DNA of 64,000 nucleotides, from contig NZ_JAAGLN010000004.1 in NCBI RefSeq assembly GCF_010548145.1, positions 49,527-113,526 on the forward strand, given 5' to 3'. The position numbers and the translations under genes are program-made. Positions 1 to 9,265 of the stretch are shown piece by piece. Numbering within the stretch: position 1 is the stretch's first letter; the number at the start of each line of letters is the position of its first letter. This DNA is from Streptomyces sp. SID10853 (lineage in GTDB: Bacteria > Actinomycetota > Actinomycetes > Streptomycetales > Streptomycetaceae). Below the pieces are notes generated by a model. That model saw nothing but the letters and a program-made list of their open reading frames with translations. It searched no databases and was not told where the DNA came from.

Positions 1-1
1 G

Positions 2-544
2 GTACTCGTGGCCGCTGTCAGCGAGGCGGAGGTACAGGCGTGGGATGTCGAATCCGGCGATCCCCTTGGACCGCCGGCCCCAGTCCCGGATCGAGTACAC
101 ACGATCGCCCCCTACGAGAACGGCGTGCTGGTAGGCAGCAAGGCCGGCCATGTCACGGCCCTCGGCTGGACCTGCTCCGCAACGGCGCCGGGGCTCCGTC
201 CGACGCGGCCGACCGTCCGCGTCACCCACGTCCTGGCATGGTTGCCGGGCGAACTGCTATGTGGCGATGCCCGCGCAGACGGATGGGAGTTGCACACCGT
301 CGACGAATGGGAGAGAGGACTGCCGCCTTCGTCCGGCCTGGTCTGCAACCGCTCCATCGCTGCGACGACTGCCCAACTCTACGATGCTCTCGTCGACGTA
401 CTGACGCCCGATGGATTTGAGGTCGTTCGACTGGAGGCACACATGTACGAGATCAGCAAGGTCGACGGCGTGACCGCCGGCGGTCCGTGGCGATTTCCGG
501 CGTACTCCGTTCACTGTTACTCGGAGGAAGGATCAGAGCAGTGA
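2..544 (+). CDS. WD40-like repeat protein, C-terminal part (cut by window edge)
   Basis: The reading frame is open through the left edge of the window, so only the C-terminus is seen; a GTG at 8 is probably internal. The first residues (VQAWDVESGDPLGPP, then VLVGSKAGHVTALGW) have the spacing and W-D end of WD40 or PQQ-like propeller blades. The last 110 residues match nothing I recognise. The stop codon overlaps the GTG start of the hydrolase downstream, so the two are translationally coupled. WD40 proteins beside small hydrolases are common in Streptomyces accessory regions. The function is unknown. Confidence 0.6.
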   Translation, partial: VLVAAVSEAEVQAWDVESGDPLGPPAPVPDRVHTIAPYENGVLVGSKAGHVTALGWTCSATAPGLRPTRPTVRVTHVLAWLPGELLCGDARADGWELHTVDEWERGLPPSSGLVCNRSIAATTAQLYDALVDVLTPDGFEVVRLEAHMYEISKVDGVTAGGPWRFPAYSVHCYSEEGSEQ

Positions 545-1407
545 CGATCGTCGCAGTGCACGGTATTGGCAACCACCTGAACGGACGCTCGCCGGAACAG
601 GCAGCCACCGAACTAGCAGGGCAGTGGCGGCCCAAACTTCAGCATGGCTTCACGGCCGCCGGACTGGGCGCCTCCCAACTCCCCGCCCTCCACGTCGCGT
701 ACTACGCTCATCACACCCACGGCGGGGAGCGGCAGGCTGTCGTGCCGGATGTGCTTGCCATCGATGAACGAGAACAGTCCGTGGTCATCGCCTGGGCGCT
801 GGCTTTGGGTTCGCCCACCCTCCAGGAACGGCAGGGACTGATTACTGCACCGCTGCGGCAGGTCCTGTCCTGGGTTTCCCGACGCCGCAACATCCCCATC
901 GGGACGGTCATCCGGCTCGCCGTCCAGCTGGCCGGCGAGGTCCGCCGCTACCTCCACGTTCCGCAGGTACGGGATGCCGCCCGATCCGCCGTAGCCGAGT
1001 CGATCCGACGGGTGCGCCCCCGCGTGGTGCTGGCGCACTCCCTCGGCTCCGTCGTCGCGTACGAGGCCCTCCATGCACACCCCGAACTGACCGTGGACTG
1101 CTTCGTAACCCTGGGCTCTCCCCTGGGCCTGCCAGGCGGGATCTTTGATCACCTGGTGCCCGCACCCATCGCCGATCGGGGCGCCCGACCTGCCGGGGTC
1201 GGATACTGGGTGAACCTCGCCGACACAGGTGACCTTGTGGCGATTCCCCGCCGGCTCGGCGACCGATTCCCCGTTGACCAGCACGCCGACACCCCGATTG
1301 GCCGTATCGACTTCCACACCCTCGGAGCGTACTTGTCCTCCCCGCTCACCGCTGCAGCGATTACTCCCTTCGTCCTCAACTCGACAACATCGGACCAGAT
1401 CGTGTGA
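541..1407 (+). CDS. Alpha/beta hydrolase (PGAP1/lipase-like)
   Basis: A 288-residue protein. The GTG at 541 is chosen because it overlaps the upstream stop (GTGA) and puts the hydrolase fold at the N-terminus; a longer frame back to 487 lacks homology. VHGIGN at residues 6-11 is the oxyanion-hole strand and LAHSLGS at about 164-170 is the nucleophile elbow, with Ser168. The later LGSPLG stretch fits the fold, and a His near the C-terminus (IDFHTLG) could complete the triad. There is no signal peptide, so it should be cytoplasmic. It is coupled to the WD40-like gene. The substrate cannot be read from the sequence; an esterase or effector hydrolase is possible. Confidence 0.8.
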   Translation: MTIVAVHGIGNHLNGRSPEQAATELAGQWRPKLQHGFTAAGLGASQLPALHVAYYAHHTHGGERQAVVPDVLAIDEREQSVVIAWALALGSPTLQERQGLITAPLRQVLSWVSRRRNIPIGTVIRLAVQLAGEVRRYLHVPQVRDAARSAVAESIRRVRPRVVLAHSLGSVVAYEALHAHPELTVDCFVTLGSPLGLPGGIFDHLVPAPIADRGARPAGVGYWVNLADTGDLVAIPRRLGDRFPVDQHADTPIGRIDFHTLGAYLSSPLTAAAITPFVLNSTTSDQIV

Positions 1408-1451
1408 GACTCTCGTCGGTCTGCGTCTTCAACGATGTAGCGTCGCGGGCA

Positions 1452-1473
1452 ACGCTCCTGCATGCAGGAGCGT
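1452..1473 (+). terminator. Perfect 22-bp palindrome, likely terminator of the hydrolase gene
   Basis: ACGCTCCTGCA is followed directly by its reverse complement, giving 11-bp arms about 45 bp after the hydrolase stop. There is no T-run, as is usual in Streptomyces. It could also be a protein-binding palindrome. The rest of 1408-1786 holds no gene I can support. Confidence 0.45.
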
Positions 1474-1786
1474 GCTCACCTCGCACGACTGGGTTCGCTG
1501 TCAAACGACTACATTCCATGTCAGAGGACAACTGGGACGCAGGCGACGCTCGTACGTCGCCGGAGGCGCCGCATAGGGGCCATCAACCCCATCCCGCGTC
1601 AATGTCAGCGCAGACGGAGGCCAAGGCCACAACCCGAGGCCATTCGCCGACTTCTCGCCCCCAGGCACGTGTCCGCTGGCCTGGAGACATGCCAGAAGGA
1701 GCAGCAGTCGGTCCCTGGGGACAGCCCTGCCGTATCCCCATAGAAACCCGGTGCGCACGACAGACAGAGTGCTGAATAGTTGCTGC

Positions 1787-2499
1787 ATGGATGCGATCGA
1801 CGCCGCACGTGCCGCTATCAAGGAGCACCACCCTGATGCCCGGGCCGCCTTCCTCGGAGGCAGCGTCGTGACGGACCGCCGCACGGCGATGTCGGACCTC
1901 GACATCGTGGTGCTGCTTCATGGACCCCCAGCCCCGTACCGGGCAAGCGTCCAGCACGGTGAGTGGCCCGTGGAGATGTTCGTGCACACCGAGGCAACGT
2001 GGCACGCATTCGTCGAACGGGAAGTACGAAAGCGCAGATCACCGCTGCTCTGGATGTGCGCCGACGGAATCCTGCTCTTCGACCACGACGGGGTCGGCGC
2101 CTACGTCGCCGCTGAGGCCCGGAAGCTGACCGCGGCGGGACCGCCCACGGTGTCGGCAGAAGAGATCGATGATCGCCGCTATGCGATCACTGACCTTCTC
2201 GACGACCTTGCGGGGAGCGAAGATCAGAGCGAACGGTTGTTCATTGCCACCGAATTGGTGCGACGCACCAGCGAGTTGGCGAGTTGGCGCTGACCGTCGG
2301 CGGATCTTGGAACGGAGGCGGGAAGTGGCTGGCGCGCCGTCTTGAGACCACGGCGCCGGGACTCAGCATGCGCCTTCACGACGGCCTCCGTGACGTACTG
2401 GCGAGGCGGATTGAGCCACTCGTGGAAGTCGTGGACGAAGTGCTGGAGCAGGCCGGCGGTCGGCTGTGGGTCGGCTATAAGCGCGGTGGCACTCCGTGA
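1787..2499 (+). pseudogene. Nucleotidyltransferase-domain protein, frameshifted by an 8-bp tandem duplication
   Basis: The N-terminal frame (1787-2293) carries the nucleotidyltransferase signature: GGS at residues 24-26, then MSDLDIVVL with the Asp pair D37/D39. It stops early at 2293. A second frame (2284-2499) continues the family with NGGGKWLARRLE and an alpha-helical C-terminus. At the junction GAGTTGGC occurs twice in tandem (2273-2280 and 2281-2288). Deleting one copy joins the frames as ...RRTSELALTVGGSW.... The gene is therefore broken by replication slippage, or could switch if the slip reverses. The intact family resembles kanamycin- or aminoglycoside-type nucleotidyltransferases of unknown substrate. 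Confidence 0.8.
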
Positions 2500-2659
2500 A
2501 CGAAGTCGCCGTGGAGGGGGCCACCTTGCGGCCAACCTTGAGGTACAGCTCGACTCTGTCGAGCGCGCCTGCCGCACCAACCACTTTACCGAGCGCCTGC
2601 TGGACGGAAACCTCCGTGAGCTGAGTACTGCTCTCCGTCTGGCAGCCGTAGACCCCGAG

Positions 2660-3613
2660 TCAGTTCAGAGCAAGCAAATCCCGAACCTCCTCGGCGCACC
2701 CCCACGACAGAGTGACACCGGCACCCCCGTGACCGTAGTTGTGCACGACCAGCGCACCGCCCTCCCCTCGCTCCGCCTCCACGCAGACCGTGGCACGGGT
2801 GGGCCTAGCGCCGATCCGGTGCTCCAGAACACGGGCGCGGGCGAGGCGGGGTTCGACCTTGGCGCATCGAGCCAGAATGCCGGCCGCCGCCTTGTCGTCT
2901 GGGGTGAGGCTGCCTTCGCCGTCGATAGCTGTGCCGCCCAGGACGACGGTCTCTCCATGCGGGTAGAAGCACAGCAGATCCGGTGACGTACCGGTGTCCT
3001 CGGAAAAGAATTCGGTGAGCCCCGGGTTGGTGACCACTACGTGCTGGCCGCGGATCGGCCGCAGTTCTGGATCCAGGACTAGGCCGCGGGCCCCCATGCC
3101 CGCGCAGTTGACGATCACGGTGGCCGGACCGACATCCGCGAACGAGGCCAGACGTCGCTGCTCAACCGTGCTGCCCGCTGCATGCAGCCGGCGCAGGAGG
3201 TAGTCGAGATATGCGGGCATGTCGATCAGCGGCACTGTGAACCGGTACCCGGCGGTGAACCCGGTCGGAAGTTCGGTCGGCTCGCACGGCCGGAACCCCG
3301 GCAGGGTGGTAGCCCAGTCCGGTGGAGACTCGGCCATACGCGATGCCTCGATGCCGCTGGTGAGCCGGACACCTGTGGCCTCGTCCTCGGCCAGCTCCCG
3401 GAATACCTCCAGGGACCTCTGCCCCCATCGGTCGACCTTGTCCTTCGGCTCCACCAGGTACGGGCCCCACATCGCCCCGGCGGCCAGCGAGGTGGCACCG
3501 GGCACCTGCTCGGCGATCACTCGCACCAATGCCCCGGCCTCGGCGAGAACGACGGCGGAGGTCAGTCCTGCCACCCCAGCCCCGACAACGACAACGCGCT
3601 CCCCTGCGTTCAT
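2660..3613 (-). CDS. FAD-dependent D-amino-acid oxidase family protein
   Basis: A 317-residue flavoenzyme. It begins with a Rossmann dinucleotide site (VVVVGAGVAGLTSAVVLAEAG). Near the C-terminus is the D-amino-acid-oxidase signature HNYGHGGAGVTLSWG, with RPTRATV before it. These enzymes oxidise D-amino acids (or glycine and similar amines) to imino acids with FAD, releasing peroxide. The ATG at 3613 lies 10 bp after the stop of the regulator gene upstream, so the two are probably co-transcribed. The longer open frame to 3970 overlaps that gene and has no homology. The exact substrate is unknown. Confidence 0.85.
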   Translation of the reverse strand: MNAGERVVVVGAGVAGLTSAVVLAEAGALVRVIAEQVPGATSLAAGAMWGPYLVEPKDKVDRWGQRSLEVFRELAEDEATGVRLTSGIEASRMAESPPDWATTLPGFRPCEPTELPTGFTAGYRFTVPLIDMPAYLDYLLRRLHAAGSTVEQRRLASFADVGPATVIVNCAGMGARGLVLDPELRPIRGQHVVVTNPGLTEFFSEDTGTSPDLLCFYPHGETVVLGGTAIDGEGSLTPDDKAAAGILARCAKVEPRLARARVLEHRIGARPTRATVCVEAERGEGGALVVHNYGHGGAGVTLSWGCAEEVRDLLALN

Positions 3614-3623
3614 GATCTCGACA

Positions 3624-5120
3624 TTAACGGCCGGGTGGCGGCGATGGAGCATGTCGGGCGAGTGCGTCTTCGAGGACCGGGAGGAAGCTGCGGACGTGTG
3701 GGTTGCGCTGGCGGCGGCGGAGGTCCGCGGCAAGCTGGTGCAGTAGGGCGGCGCTCCTCGGTGAACGCACGACGTCAAGGCGATCAGCCGCGATCTGTCC
3801 GATCTCGCAGGCCGCCTCCAGGTCTCCGTGAGCGCTGTGCCCCAAGGCCAGCCAGGCACCCTCGAACATGGCCCTACGTTGGCTGGGATCGCCACGCGAA
3901 ACGTCGTATGCCCCGGACCGGAGCATCTCGGTCCCCTGCGCGATGAATCGTCGGGCCTTCGTGCCGCCATCCGCCTTCTGCCGCGCGCGCCCCATCTGGA
4001 TGAAGCCGTAGCCGGCCTGGCAGTCCAGGTGGTTGTCGGTCAGGAAGTACATCCAACGGGGCTCCTCCTGGCTGCCGTCACGACTTGCGATCAGTTCTCG
4101 GGCAGAGCCACGGGTATGCGCGAAGTCGTTGTCACGGCCGGCGGCAGCATACGCGTAGGCGAGCCGGGAAAGGACGGATGCCCGGGCGGCGGGCGGAGCG
4201 GCTTCGCTGGCACGGCGGGCAGCCTCGCCGAGGGCAATTGCGTCCGCTGGGTGTCCTCGGCTCGCTGCCTGGAAGGAGAGGTCGCCCAGGATGTGGGCGC
4301 ACAGGGGCAGGTCGTTGGCCTGATGCGCGGCTCTCAGCGCCGTGGCGAAGTAGCGCTGCGCTAGGCCGTGATCGGCGGCGTCGAAGGCCATCCAGCCGGC
4401 CAGCTGGCCGATCTCCGCGAGCGCGCGGATAAGCCTGCTCGTCACGACGGGCGAGTGACCACCATCGTGGATGAGTAGCCCCACCGCACGGAACTGTGCA
4501 CCTACGTATGGGAGATGTCGCGCTCCTCCGTGCTCGTCGTCAAGCAACTGGAGCATGGACAGGTGCTGCTCGACCTGGTCGACAAGTGGATCGACGCCGT
4601 TCGACGGAGCTATCCGGGGCGCGTACTGGCCTCGCCCGGCCGTTCCGTCAAGGTACTGGGCGACGATCGCGAGGAGTCCCGCGCCTGAAATCGCGAGGAA
4701 TCGGCGCCGGTCGACGAGCCCTCCCATCACCCAGTCCTCCACGATCGCCTCCATGCCCTGCACGGTCCAGGGCCGTGCGAGATCCGTGTCCGCAGGGACG
4801 AGAGCCGAGGAGTCGCCCGCGCGGCCTTGCCACAGTTCGGCCACCGAGATGGCTCTGCCCAACTCCTGGGAAAGCACGTAGGCAGCCATCATCGGTAACG
4901 GCGAACGCGGAAGGGAACCGCCGTCCCTCCAGTGGTACGGCGCCGACTCGGCGACGGTGCCCGCTCCGAACACCCTGTTGAGCTTGCGAGCAAGCGCCTT
5001 GGGGCTCCATCCGAGTTCGTCGAGGCAGCCCGACAGCACTGCGTTCGGTCCCCCTGCCTGCTGTGCCACGTGCGACCACCTCGCGTCCCAGGGGCTCGTC
5101 GACCGCTTCGCGCTCCCCAT
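3624..5120 (-). CDS. Helix-turn-helix regulator with large TPR-like domain
   Basis: A 498-residue protein of a type frequent in Streptomyces. The N-terminus (about residues 25-95) looks like a divergent XRE helix-turn-helix (LDELGWSPKALARKLNRVFG). A conserved DRRRFLAISGAGLLA stretch follows near residue 140, then a long alpha-helical region with Ala/Leu-rich repeats resembling TPRs (to about 480). Such proteins usually act as pathway-linked or developmental regulators. It is the first gene of a two-gene unit with the D-amino-acid oxidase and is divergent from the ATPase and biosynthetic operon, so it could control either. The ligand is unknown. Confidence 0.75.
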   Translation of the reverse strand: MGSAKRSTSPWDARWSHVAQQAGGPNAVLSGCLDELGWSPKALARKLNRVFGAGTVAESAPYHWRDGGSLPRSPLPMMAAYVLSQELGRAISVAELWQGRAGDSSALVPADTDLARPWTVQGMEAIVEDWVMGGLVDRRRFLAISGAGLLAIVAQYLDGTAGRGQYAPRIAPSNGVDPLVDQVEQHLSMLQLLDDEHGGARHLPYVGAQFRAVGLLIHDGGHSPVVTSRLIRALAEIGQLAGWMAFDAADHGLAQRYFATALRAAHQANDLPLCAHILGDLSFQAASRGHPADAIALGEAARRASEAAPPAARASVLSRLAYAYAAAGRDNDFAHTRGSARELIASRDGSQEEPRWMYFLTDNHLDCQAGYGFIQMGRARQKADGGTKARRFIAQGTEMLRSGAYDVSRGDPSQRRAMFEGAWLALGHSAHGDLEAACEIGQIAADRLDVVRSPRSAALLHQLAADLRRRQRNPHVRSFLPVLEDALARHAPSPPPGR

Positions 5121-5313
5121 GGTGGGGCAGGCAGCTGCCGAATCTCTTGCCTATCAAGGAAGTTGACCGAGTTGACCGACTGATCGGGTGCTGCGCGACC
5201 AGCCTCCTCCGGTGTTCTTGAGTCACGGCGGAAGGCGCCGCCTTCGACGCCGGCGGAGAAAGAGGTGGGCTTTGAGAAACCACACGAGCACCTCCCGAGA
5301 CCGGCCGGGCAGT

Positions 5314-5799
5314 GTGCTGGAGCACGCCACCAGGCGACCGGTCTCCGCGCCCTCACACGGGTACGCCGATGGCGGCGATACGACCACGCTGATCACGGAC
5401 CTGCCATACGGGCCGAGGGCGGCCGCGGTCGCTCGGGAAGCCGTCGCTGTGGCGCTCCTCGGCACCGAGGCGGACCTGCTCGACGACGCCCGACTGATCG
5501 GGTCGGAACTCGCAACGAATGCGTTCGCCTCAGGAAACCCGCCTCTGGTCCTGTGCGTGGACCGCAGGAGCCCGGTCGTCGGTGGCCTGGAGGTCGAGAT
5601 CACCGTGACCGACGGTGGCTGCCTTCGACCCGCGCCTACCTCTCACCCAGCGCCCGAGGAGCAGGCCGAATCGGGGCGGGGCCTGGTCCTCGTCGAGGCA
5701 CTGGCCGACGCCTGGTCCCTGACGACCGGCGCCGACGGCACCCGCGCCTGGTGCCGTCTGACGCGCGCGCCCAGCTCTTCGCCTGCGAGAACGCTCTGA
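5314..5799 (+). CDS. RsbW-like ATP-binding protein (anti-sigma factor type)
   Basis: A small single-domain GHKL ATPase of the HATPase_c_2 type. The N-box region is GSELATNAFASG and the G1-like stretch is ITVTDGGC; the G2-like stretch is ESGRGLVLVEALAD. Streptomyces has dozens of these, and most are putative anti-sigma or switch kinases. The start is uncertain: the frame is open from 5188, and the GTG at 5314 gives a typical length of about 161 residues. It ends 44 bp before the first gene of the biosynthetic operon and may be co-transcribed with it as a regulator. Confidence 0.75.
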   Translation: MLEHATRRPVSAPSHGYADGGDTTTLITDLPYGPRAAAVAREAVAVALLGTEADLLDDARLIGSELATNAFASGNPPLVLCVDRRSPVVGGLEVEITVTDGGCLRPAPTSHPAPEEQAESGRGLVLVEALADAWSLTTGADGTRAWCRLTRAPSSSPARTL

Positions 5800-5843
5800 T
5801 GCCCGCGCCTGCAAGATCCTGTCTTCGAAGGAGGCACCAAACG

Positions 5844-7154
5844 GTGCGCATCGACCATGCGACCCCACCGTCCCCGTCCGCTGAAGCGCCGACGGCCGTT
5901 CGCCATCCGCGCGTAGTCGTCGCCCTTCACGAGGGCCTGTACGGCGCCGAGTCGGGCACCGGCTTCAGTAACCGTGCCTTCCTCACGGCGCTCACCCGCC
6001 TCCTGCCGACGGGCCGCCTCTCCGTGATCTCCCCACCCATCTCTGAAACAGCGGTCGCGCACGATTTGCGGTGGAGCCGCGAGGTCCAGCTGATGCTGGA
6101 CGAGGCGGAGGCCGAGGTGATCACGATTCCCGAGGTCCAGATGCCCCCGGATTCGGTCCGCGGCTCCACGCACCTGTGCGCCCTGGCGGGGAAGGCTGCC
6201 GCACGCGTCGCCGATCGCACGAGCCGCTGTCTGCTCGTCGGCCTCGACGTTCCCTTCCTCGGCCTCGCGGCTTACACGCCACCGACCACAGACCTGCTGG
6301 TCATCCCCCGCTCCGCAGCGGCCCTGACGCGGCCTGGAGACCTGTCCCGAATCCGCTGGGAACGTGAGGCCCTGCGGGCGGCGACCGCCCAGCGCGGTCG
6401 TATCGGGGCCATCTCCACCCACATGCGAAACCACCTCGTCACGAACTGTGCCATCCCGCAGGCGCACATCGTGAACATCCCGAACGGGCTGATCCGAGAG
6501 GAGATGGCCAGGCCGACGCATGTTCGGCCCCTGCCCTTCAAGGCCCGAGCCGGCTTCCTGCTTGCGCTGGGGCGCGCGGTGCCCAGCAAGGGGTTCGAAG
6601 ACCTCCTGGAGGCGCTGCACGTTCTGAAGGAACGAGGGGTCCGCCTGCCACACCTACTCCTGGCGGCCGTCACGTCAGGTGAACACGAGCACCTGAGCTC
6701 GTACCAGAGGCACCTGGCAGCAGGTATCCGCACCTACGGCTTGGACGCGACGCTGATCACCCGCTTCACCCCCTCCATCCGCTCCTGGCTGCACAGCCCC
6801 GCGCTGCACGCGGTCGTCGTTCCCTCGCGCGAGGAGCCCTTCGGACGGATACCTCTGGAGGCGTTTGCGGCGGGGGCGGGGCCGGTCGTCGCGACCAGCG
6901 CCGGCGGACTGGCCCAGACCGTCATCGAAGGCGAGACCGGATTCACCGCCGCACCCAGGGACTCCCAGTCTCTGGCGTCCGCCCTGCACCGAGCCCTGAC
7001 CGCCCTGCCCCGAGAACGCGAGCGGCTCCGGAACGCCGGTGCGGCTCTGGTGCGTTCACGCCACGACTACGAGGCCAACATCGGCTCCGCCATCGGCCGC
7101 ATCGCCCCCTGGGCTCTGGCTCCGTCGCCCACCGGGGAAAGCAGGGGCCGGTGA
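5844..7154 (+). CDS. GT4-family glycosyltransferase, first gene of the biosynthetic operon
   Basis: A 436-residue GT-B glycosyltransferase. The GTG at 5844 follows a clear ribosome-binding site (GAAGGAGG, 5827-5834). The C-terminal half has the GT4 pattern: FLLALGRAVPSKGFEDLLEA, then SREEPFGRIPLEAFAAG, the E-x7-E nucleotide-sugar motif. It should transfer a sugar from an NDP-sugar to a small molecule or lipid acceptor in the cytoplasm. There is no membrane segment. Its stop overlaps the start of the next gene by 4 bp, and seven further genes follow with gaps of 23 bp or less, so it heads an operon. Confidence 0.85.
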   Translation: MRIDHATPPSPSAEAPTAVRHPRVVVALHEGLYGAESGTGFSNRAFLTALTRLLPTGRLSVISPPISETAVAHDLRWSREVQLMLDEAEAEVITIPEVQMPPDSVRGSTHLCALAGKAAARVADRTSRCLLVGLDVPFLGLAAYTPPTTDLLVIPRSAAALTRPGDLSRIRWEREALRAATAQRGRIGAISTHMRNHLVTNCAIPQAHIVNIPNGLIREEMARPTHVRPLPFKARAGFLLALGRAVPSKGFEDLLEALHVLKERGVRLPHLLLAAVTSGEHEHLSSYQRHLAAGIRTYGLDATLITRFTPSIRSWLHSPALHAVVVPSREEPFGRIPLEAFAAGAGPVVATSAGGLAQTVIEGETGFTAAPRDSQSLASALHRALTALPRERERLRNAGAALVRSRHDYEANIGSAIGRIAPWALAPSPTGESRGR

Positions 7155-8149
7155 CCCGGCCGGTGGTGCTCATCAACCTGGAATCCCCGCACTCGTTCTG
7201 GCGGTTGTCCGCCGAGCACAAGCGTTCCCTTCGTGCTTCTTTCCCGGGCGTGGATTTCCGTACGGCCGCCGAGGAGGACGTGCCGTACCGGCTGGCGGAA
7301 ACCAGCATCTACTTCGGCTGGCGGTTCGAACCCTCCTGGCTGGCCGGCGCACCGCATCTGAACTGGATCGCATCCCCGGCCGCCGGCACCGACCATCTGC
7401 CCGTCACCGAGGCGCACTCCGCCGGGGTGGCCCTGACCCGCTCGTACGGGTTCCACGGCCGTCCCATGGCCGAGCACGCCATGGGGCTGATCCTGGGCTT
7501 CTCTCGCGGGTTGTTCACGAGCCAGCGCGTTCAGCGAAACCGGAGCTGGTGGAAGGACGACCTCGCCGAGGAGTTCTTCGACCTGGCCGGGTCGACGATG
7601 ACCATCGTCGGCTGCGGCAGCATCGGAGGCCACCTCGCCCGCACCGCCCGCGCCTTCGGTATGGACGTGATCGGAGTACGCCGGACGCCGCCTGTGGCAG
7701 CGAGGGACGGGATCACCTGGATGCACGCCTCGGCGGTGCACCAGGCCGTCGCCATCGCCGACGTGGTGGTCGACCTGCTGCCGACCACCCGGGCCACGAA
7801 CCATCTCTTCGACCACGCCCTCTTCACGGCCTGCAAGCCGGGAGCCATCTTCCTCAACCTCGGCCGTGCGACAACCGTCGACCAGTCGGCCCTCCTGGCC
7901 GCCCTCCATACCGGCCACCTGCGGGGCGCCGCGCTGGACGTATCCGACCCGAGACCCCTGCCCGCTCGCCATCCGCTGCGGCTCCACCCCCGGGTCGTCC
8001 TCACGCCGAAGAGCTCGACGCTCTGCCACACGTACATGAACGAGGCGGTCGCGTTCTTCGCCGAGAACCTGCGCCGATTCCTTGCTGGCCAGCCGCTCAA
8101 CGGCCTGGCCGAAATACCCGACGCCCATTCCCCCCTCGCAGGAGGCTGA
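7151..8149 (+). CDS. D-isomer-specific 2-hydroxyacid dehydrogenase-like protein, catalytic residues altered
   Basis: A 332-residue protein. The Rossmann site is clear (TIVGCGSIGGHLARTARAFG, near residues 153-172). The substrate-binding Arg is kept (Arg239 in FLNLGRAT). However, the position of the catalytic Glu (usually DVFxxEPLP) reads DVSDPRPLP, with Arg268. The catalytic His of the TPH motif reads TPKSS, with Lys287. It may therefore not be a normal dehydrogenase: it could use another chemistry, act on a different substrate, or be a binding or regulatory protein. It is coupled to the genes on both sides (4-bp overlap upstream, 3-bp gap downstream). Confidence 0.8.
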   Translation: MTRPVVLINLESPHSFWRLSAEHKRSLRASFPGVDFRTAAEEDVPYRLAETSIYFGWRFEPSWLAGAPHLNWIASPAAGTDHLPVTEAHSAGVALTRSYGFHGRPMAEHAMGLILGFSRGLFTSQRVQRNRSWWKDDLAEEFFDLAGSTMTIVGCGSIGGHLARTARAFGMDVIGVRRTPPVAARDGITWMHASAVHQAVAIADVVVDLLPTTRATNHLFDHALFTACKPGAIFLNLGRATTVDQSALLAALHTGHLRGAALDVSDPRPLPARHPLRLHPRVVLTPKSSTLCHTYMNEAVAFFAENLRRFLAGQPLNGLAEIPDAHSPLAGG

Positions 8150-8152
8150 CCC

Positions 8153-9265
8153 ATGCCCACCACCCGCCACCGTGACCTGACCGCAGCCTTCGCGGCCACC
8201 GGCCGCAACCACCCCTACCTGGCCTTCACCCTGAACTCGTTGTGCAACCTGGACTGCGTGTTCTGCAAGCCCCGCTGCATGCCGGACTACGGGCACAAAG
8301 ACCGCCCCCTGACCACCGCCGACTACGCGGCCATCGCCGCCGAGGCCGGGATTTGGAACATCCGGAAGGCGCACTGCTCCGGCGGCGAACCGACCCTGCG
8401 GGCGGACATCCTCGACGTGATCGAGGGCCTCGCCGACGGCCTCGGCCCCGACGCCGCGATCGGCATGACGAGCCACGGCAACCTACGCCGCGGCCTGAGC
8501 GTGGAGAAGCTGCACCGCGCCGGACTGACGTACCTCAACCTCAGCCTCCACAGCCTCGACCCGAAGCGATCCGCCACGATCATGGGCGGCGGCGACCCGC
8601 GCACGACTATGCGCACCCTCGACAACGCCCTCTCCCTCGGAATGCGGGTGAAGATCAACTGCGTCCTCCAGCGCACCTACCTCGACGACGCCTTCGCCGT
8701 GGCCGAGCTGGCCCGCGACCTACCTGTCGCCGTCCGTCTGATCGAACTCCAGAACATCGGGCCCGCACAGGCGCTGTTCGACACCGAGTTCATCAACGAG
8801 GCGGACGTCCGCAATCGTCTCCACGAATGGTTCGCGGGTGCGGGGGAGGTCTCTCGTGAACAGCTCGGGGTCCGTAGCCCCGGGCAGTACCTCCGTCCCG
8901 ACGGCTGGGCAGGCTCGATCGGCTTCATCTCCAACTCCAGCTGTGCCACATGCTCCGACGCCAATCGCATCAAGATCACGCCCACTGGTGTGGCCCGCCC
9001 CTGCATCCTCCACAACCGTGACATCCCCCTGAAGCCCCACCTCGCCGACAGCACCCTCGGAGATGCCTTCGCCCATCTCTTCCAGGCCATGCTCGACCGC
9101 AACACGAACGACGCCTGGCAGGGCTTCCATTACGTCGACTACGACCTTCGCTGGGACCGGATGGAGCGTCCCGAGGGCACCCCGGTCCTGCTGCCTCTCC
9201 TCCCCGTCCTCCCCTCGGACGCGGCCCAGCCGTCGTGCACCCGATCCTCCACCGGGGAGCGGTGA
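8153..9265 (+). CDS. Radical SAM enzyme, MoaA-like with second Fe-S cluster site
   Basis: A 370-residue protein. The radical SAM site C-x3-C-x2-C is CNLDCVFC (Cys31, 35, 38), followed by a GGEPTLR SAM-binding loop. The C-terminus has SSCATCSDANRIKITPTG and a later Cys (Cys264, 267, 284), very like the second [4Fe-4S] site with which MoaA binds GTP. No molybdenum-cofactor genes are near, so it is probably a pathway enzyme recruited from this fold, perhaps acting on a purine nucleotide or sugar. The final 30 residues are Pro/Ser-rich and overlap the next start by 1 bp (TGATG). Confidence 0.85.
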   Translation: MPTTRHRDLTAAFAATGRNHPYLAFTLNSLCNLDCVFCKPRCMPDYGHKDRPLTTADYAAIAAEAGIWNIRKAHCSGGEPTLRADILDVIEGLADGLGPDAAIGMTSHGNLRRGLSVEKLHRAGLTYLNLSLHSLDPKRSATIMGGGDPRTTMRTLDNALSLGMRVKINCVLQRTYLDDAFAVAELARDLPVAVRLIELQNIGPAQALFDTEFINEADVRNRLHEWFAGAGEVSREQLGVRSPGQYLRPDGWAGSIGFISNSSCATCSDANRIKITPTGVARPCILHNRDIPLKPHLADSTLGDAFAHLFQAMLDRNTNDAWQGFHYVDYDLRWDRMERPEGTPVLLPLLPVLPSDAAQPSCTRSSTGER

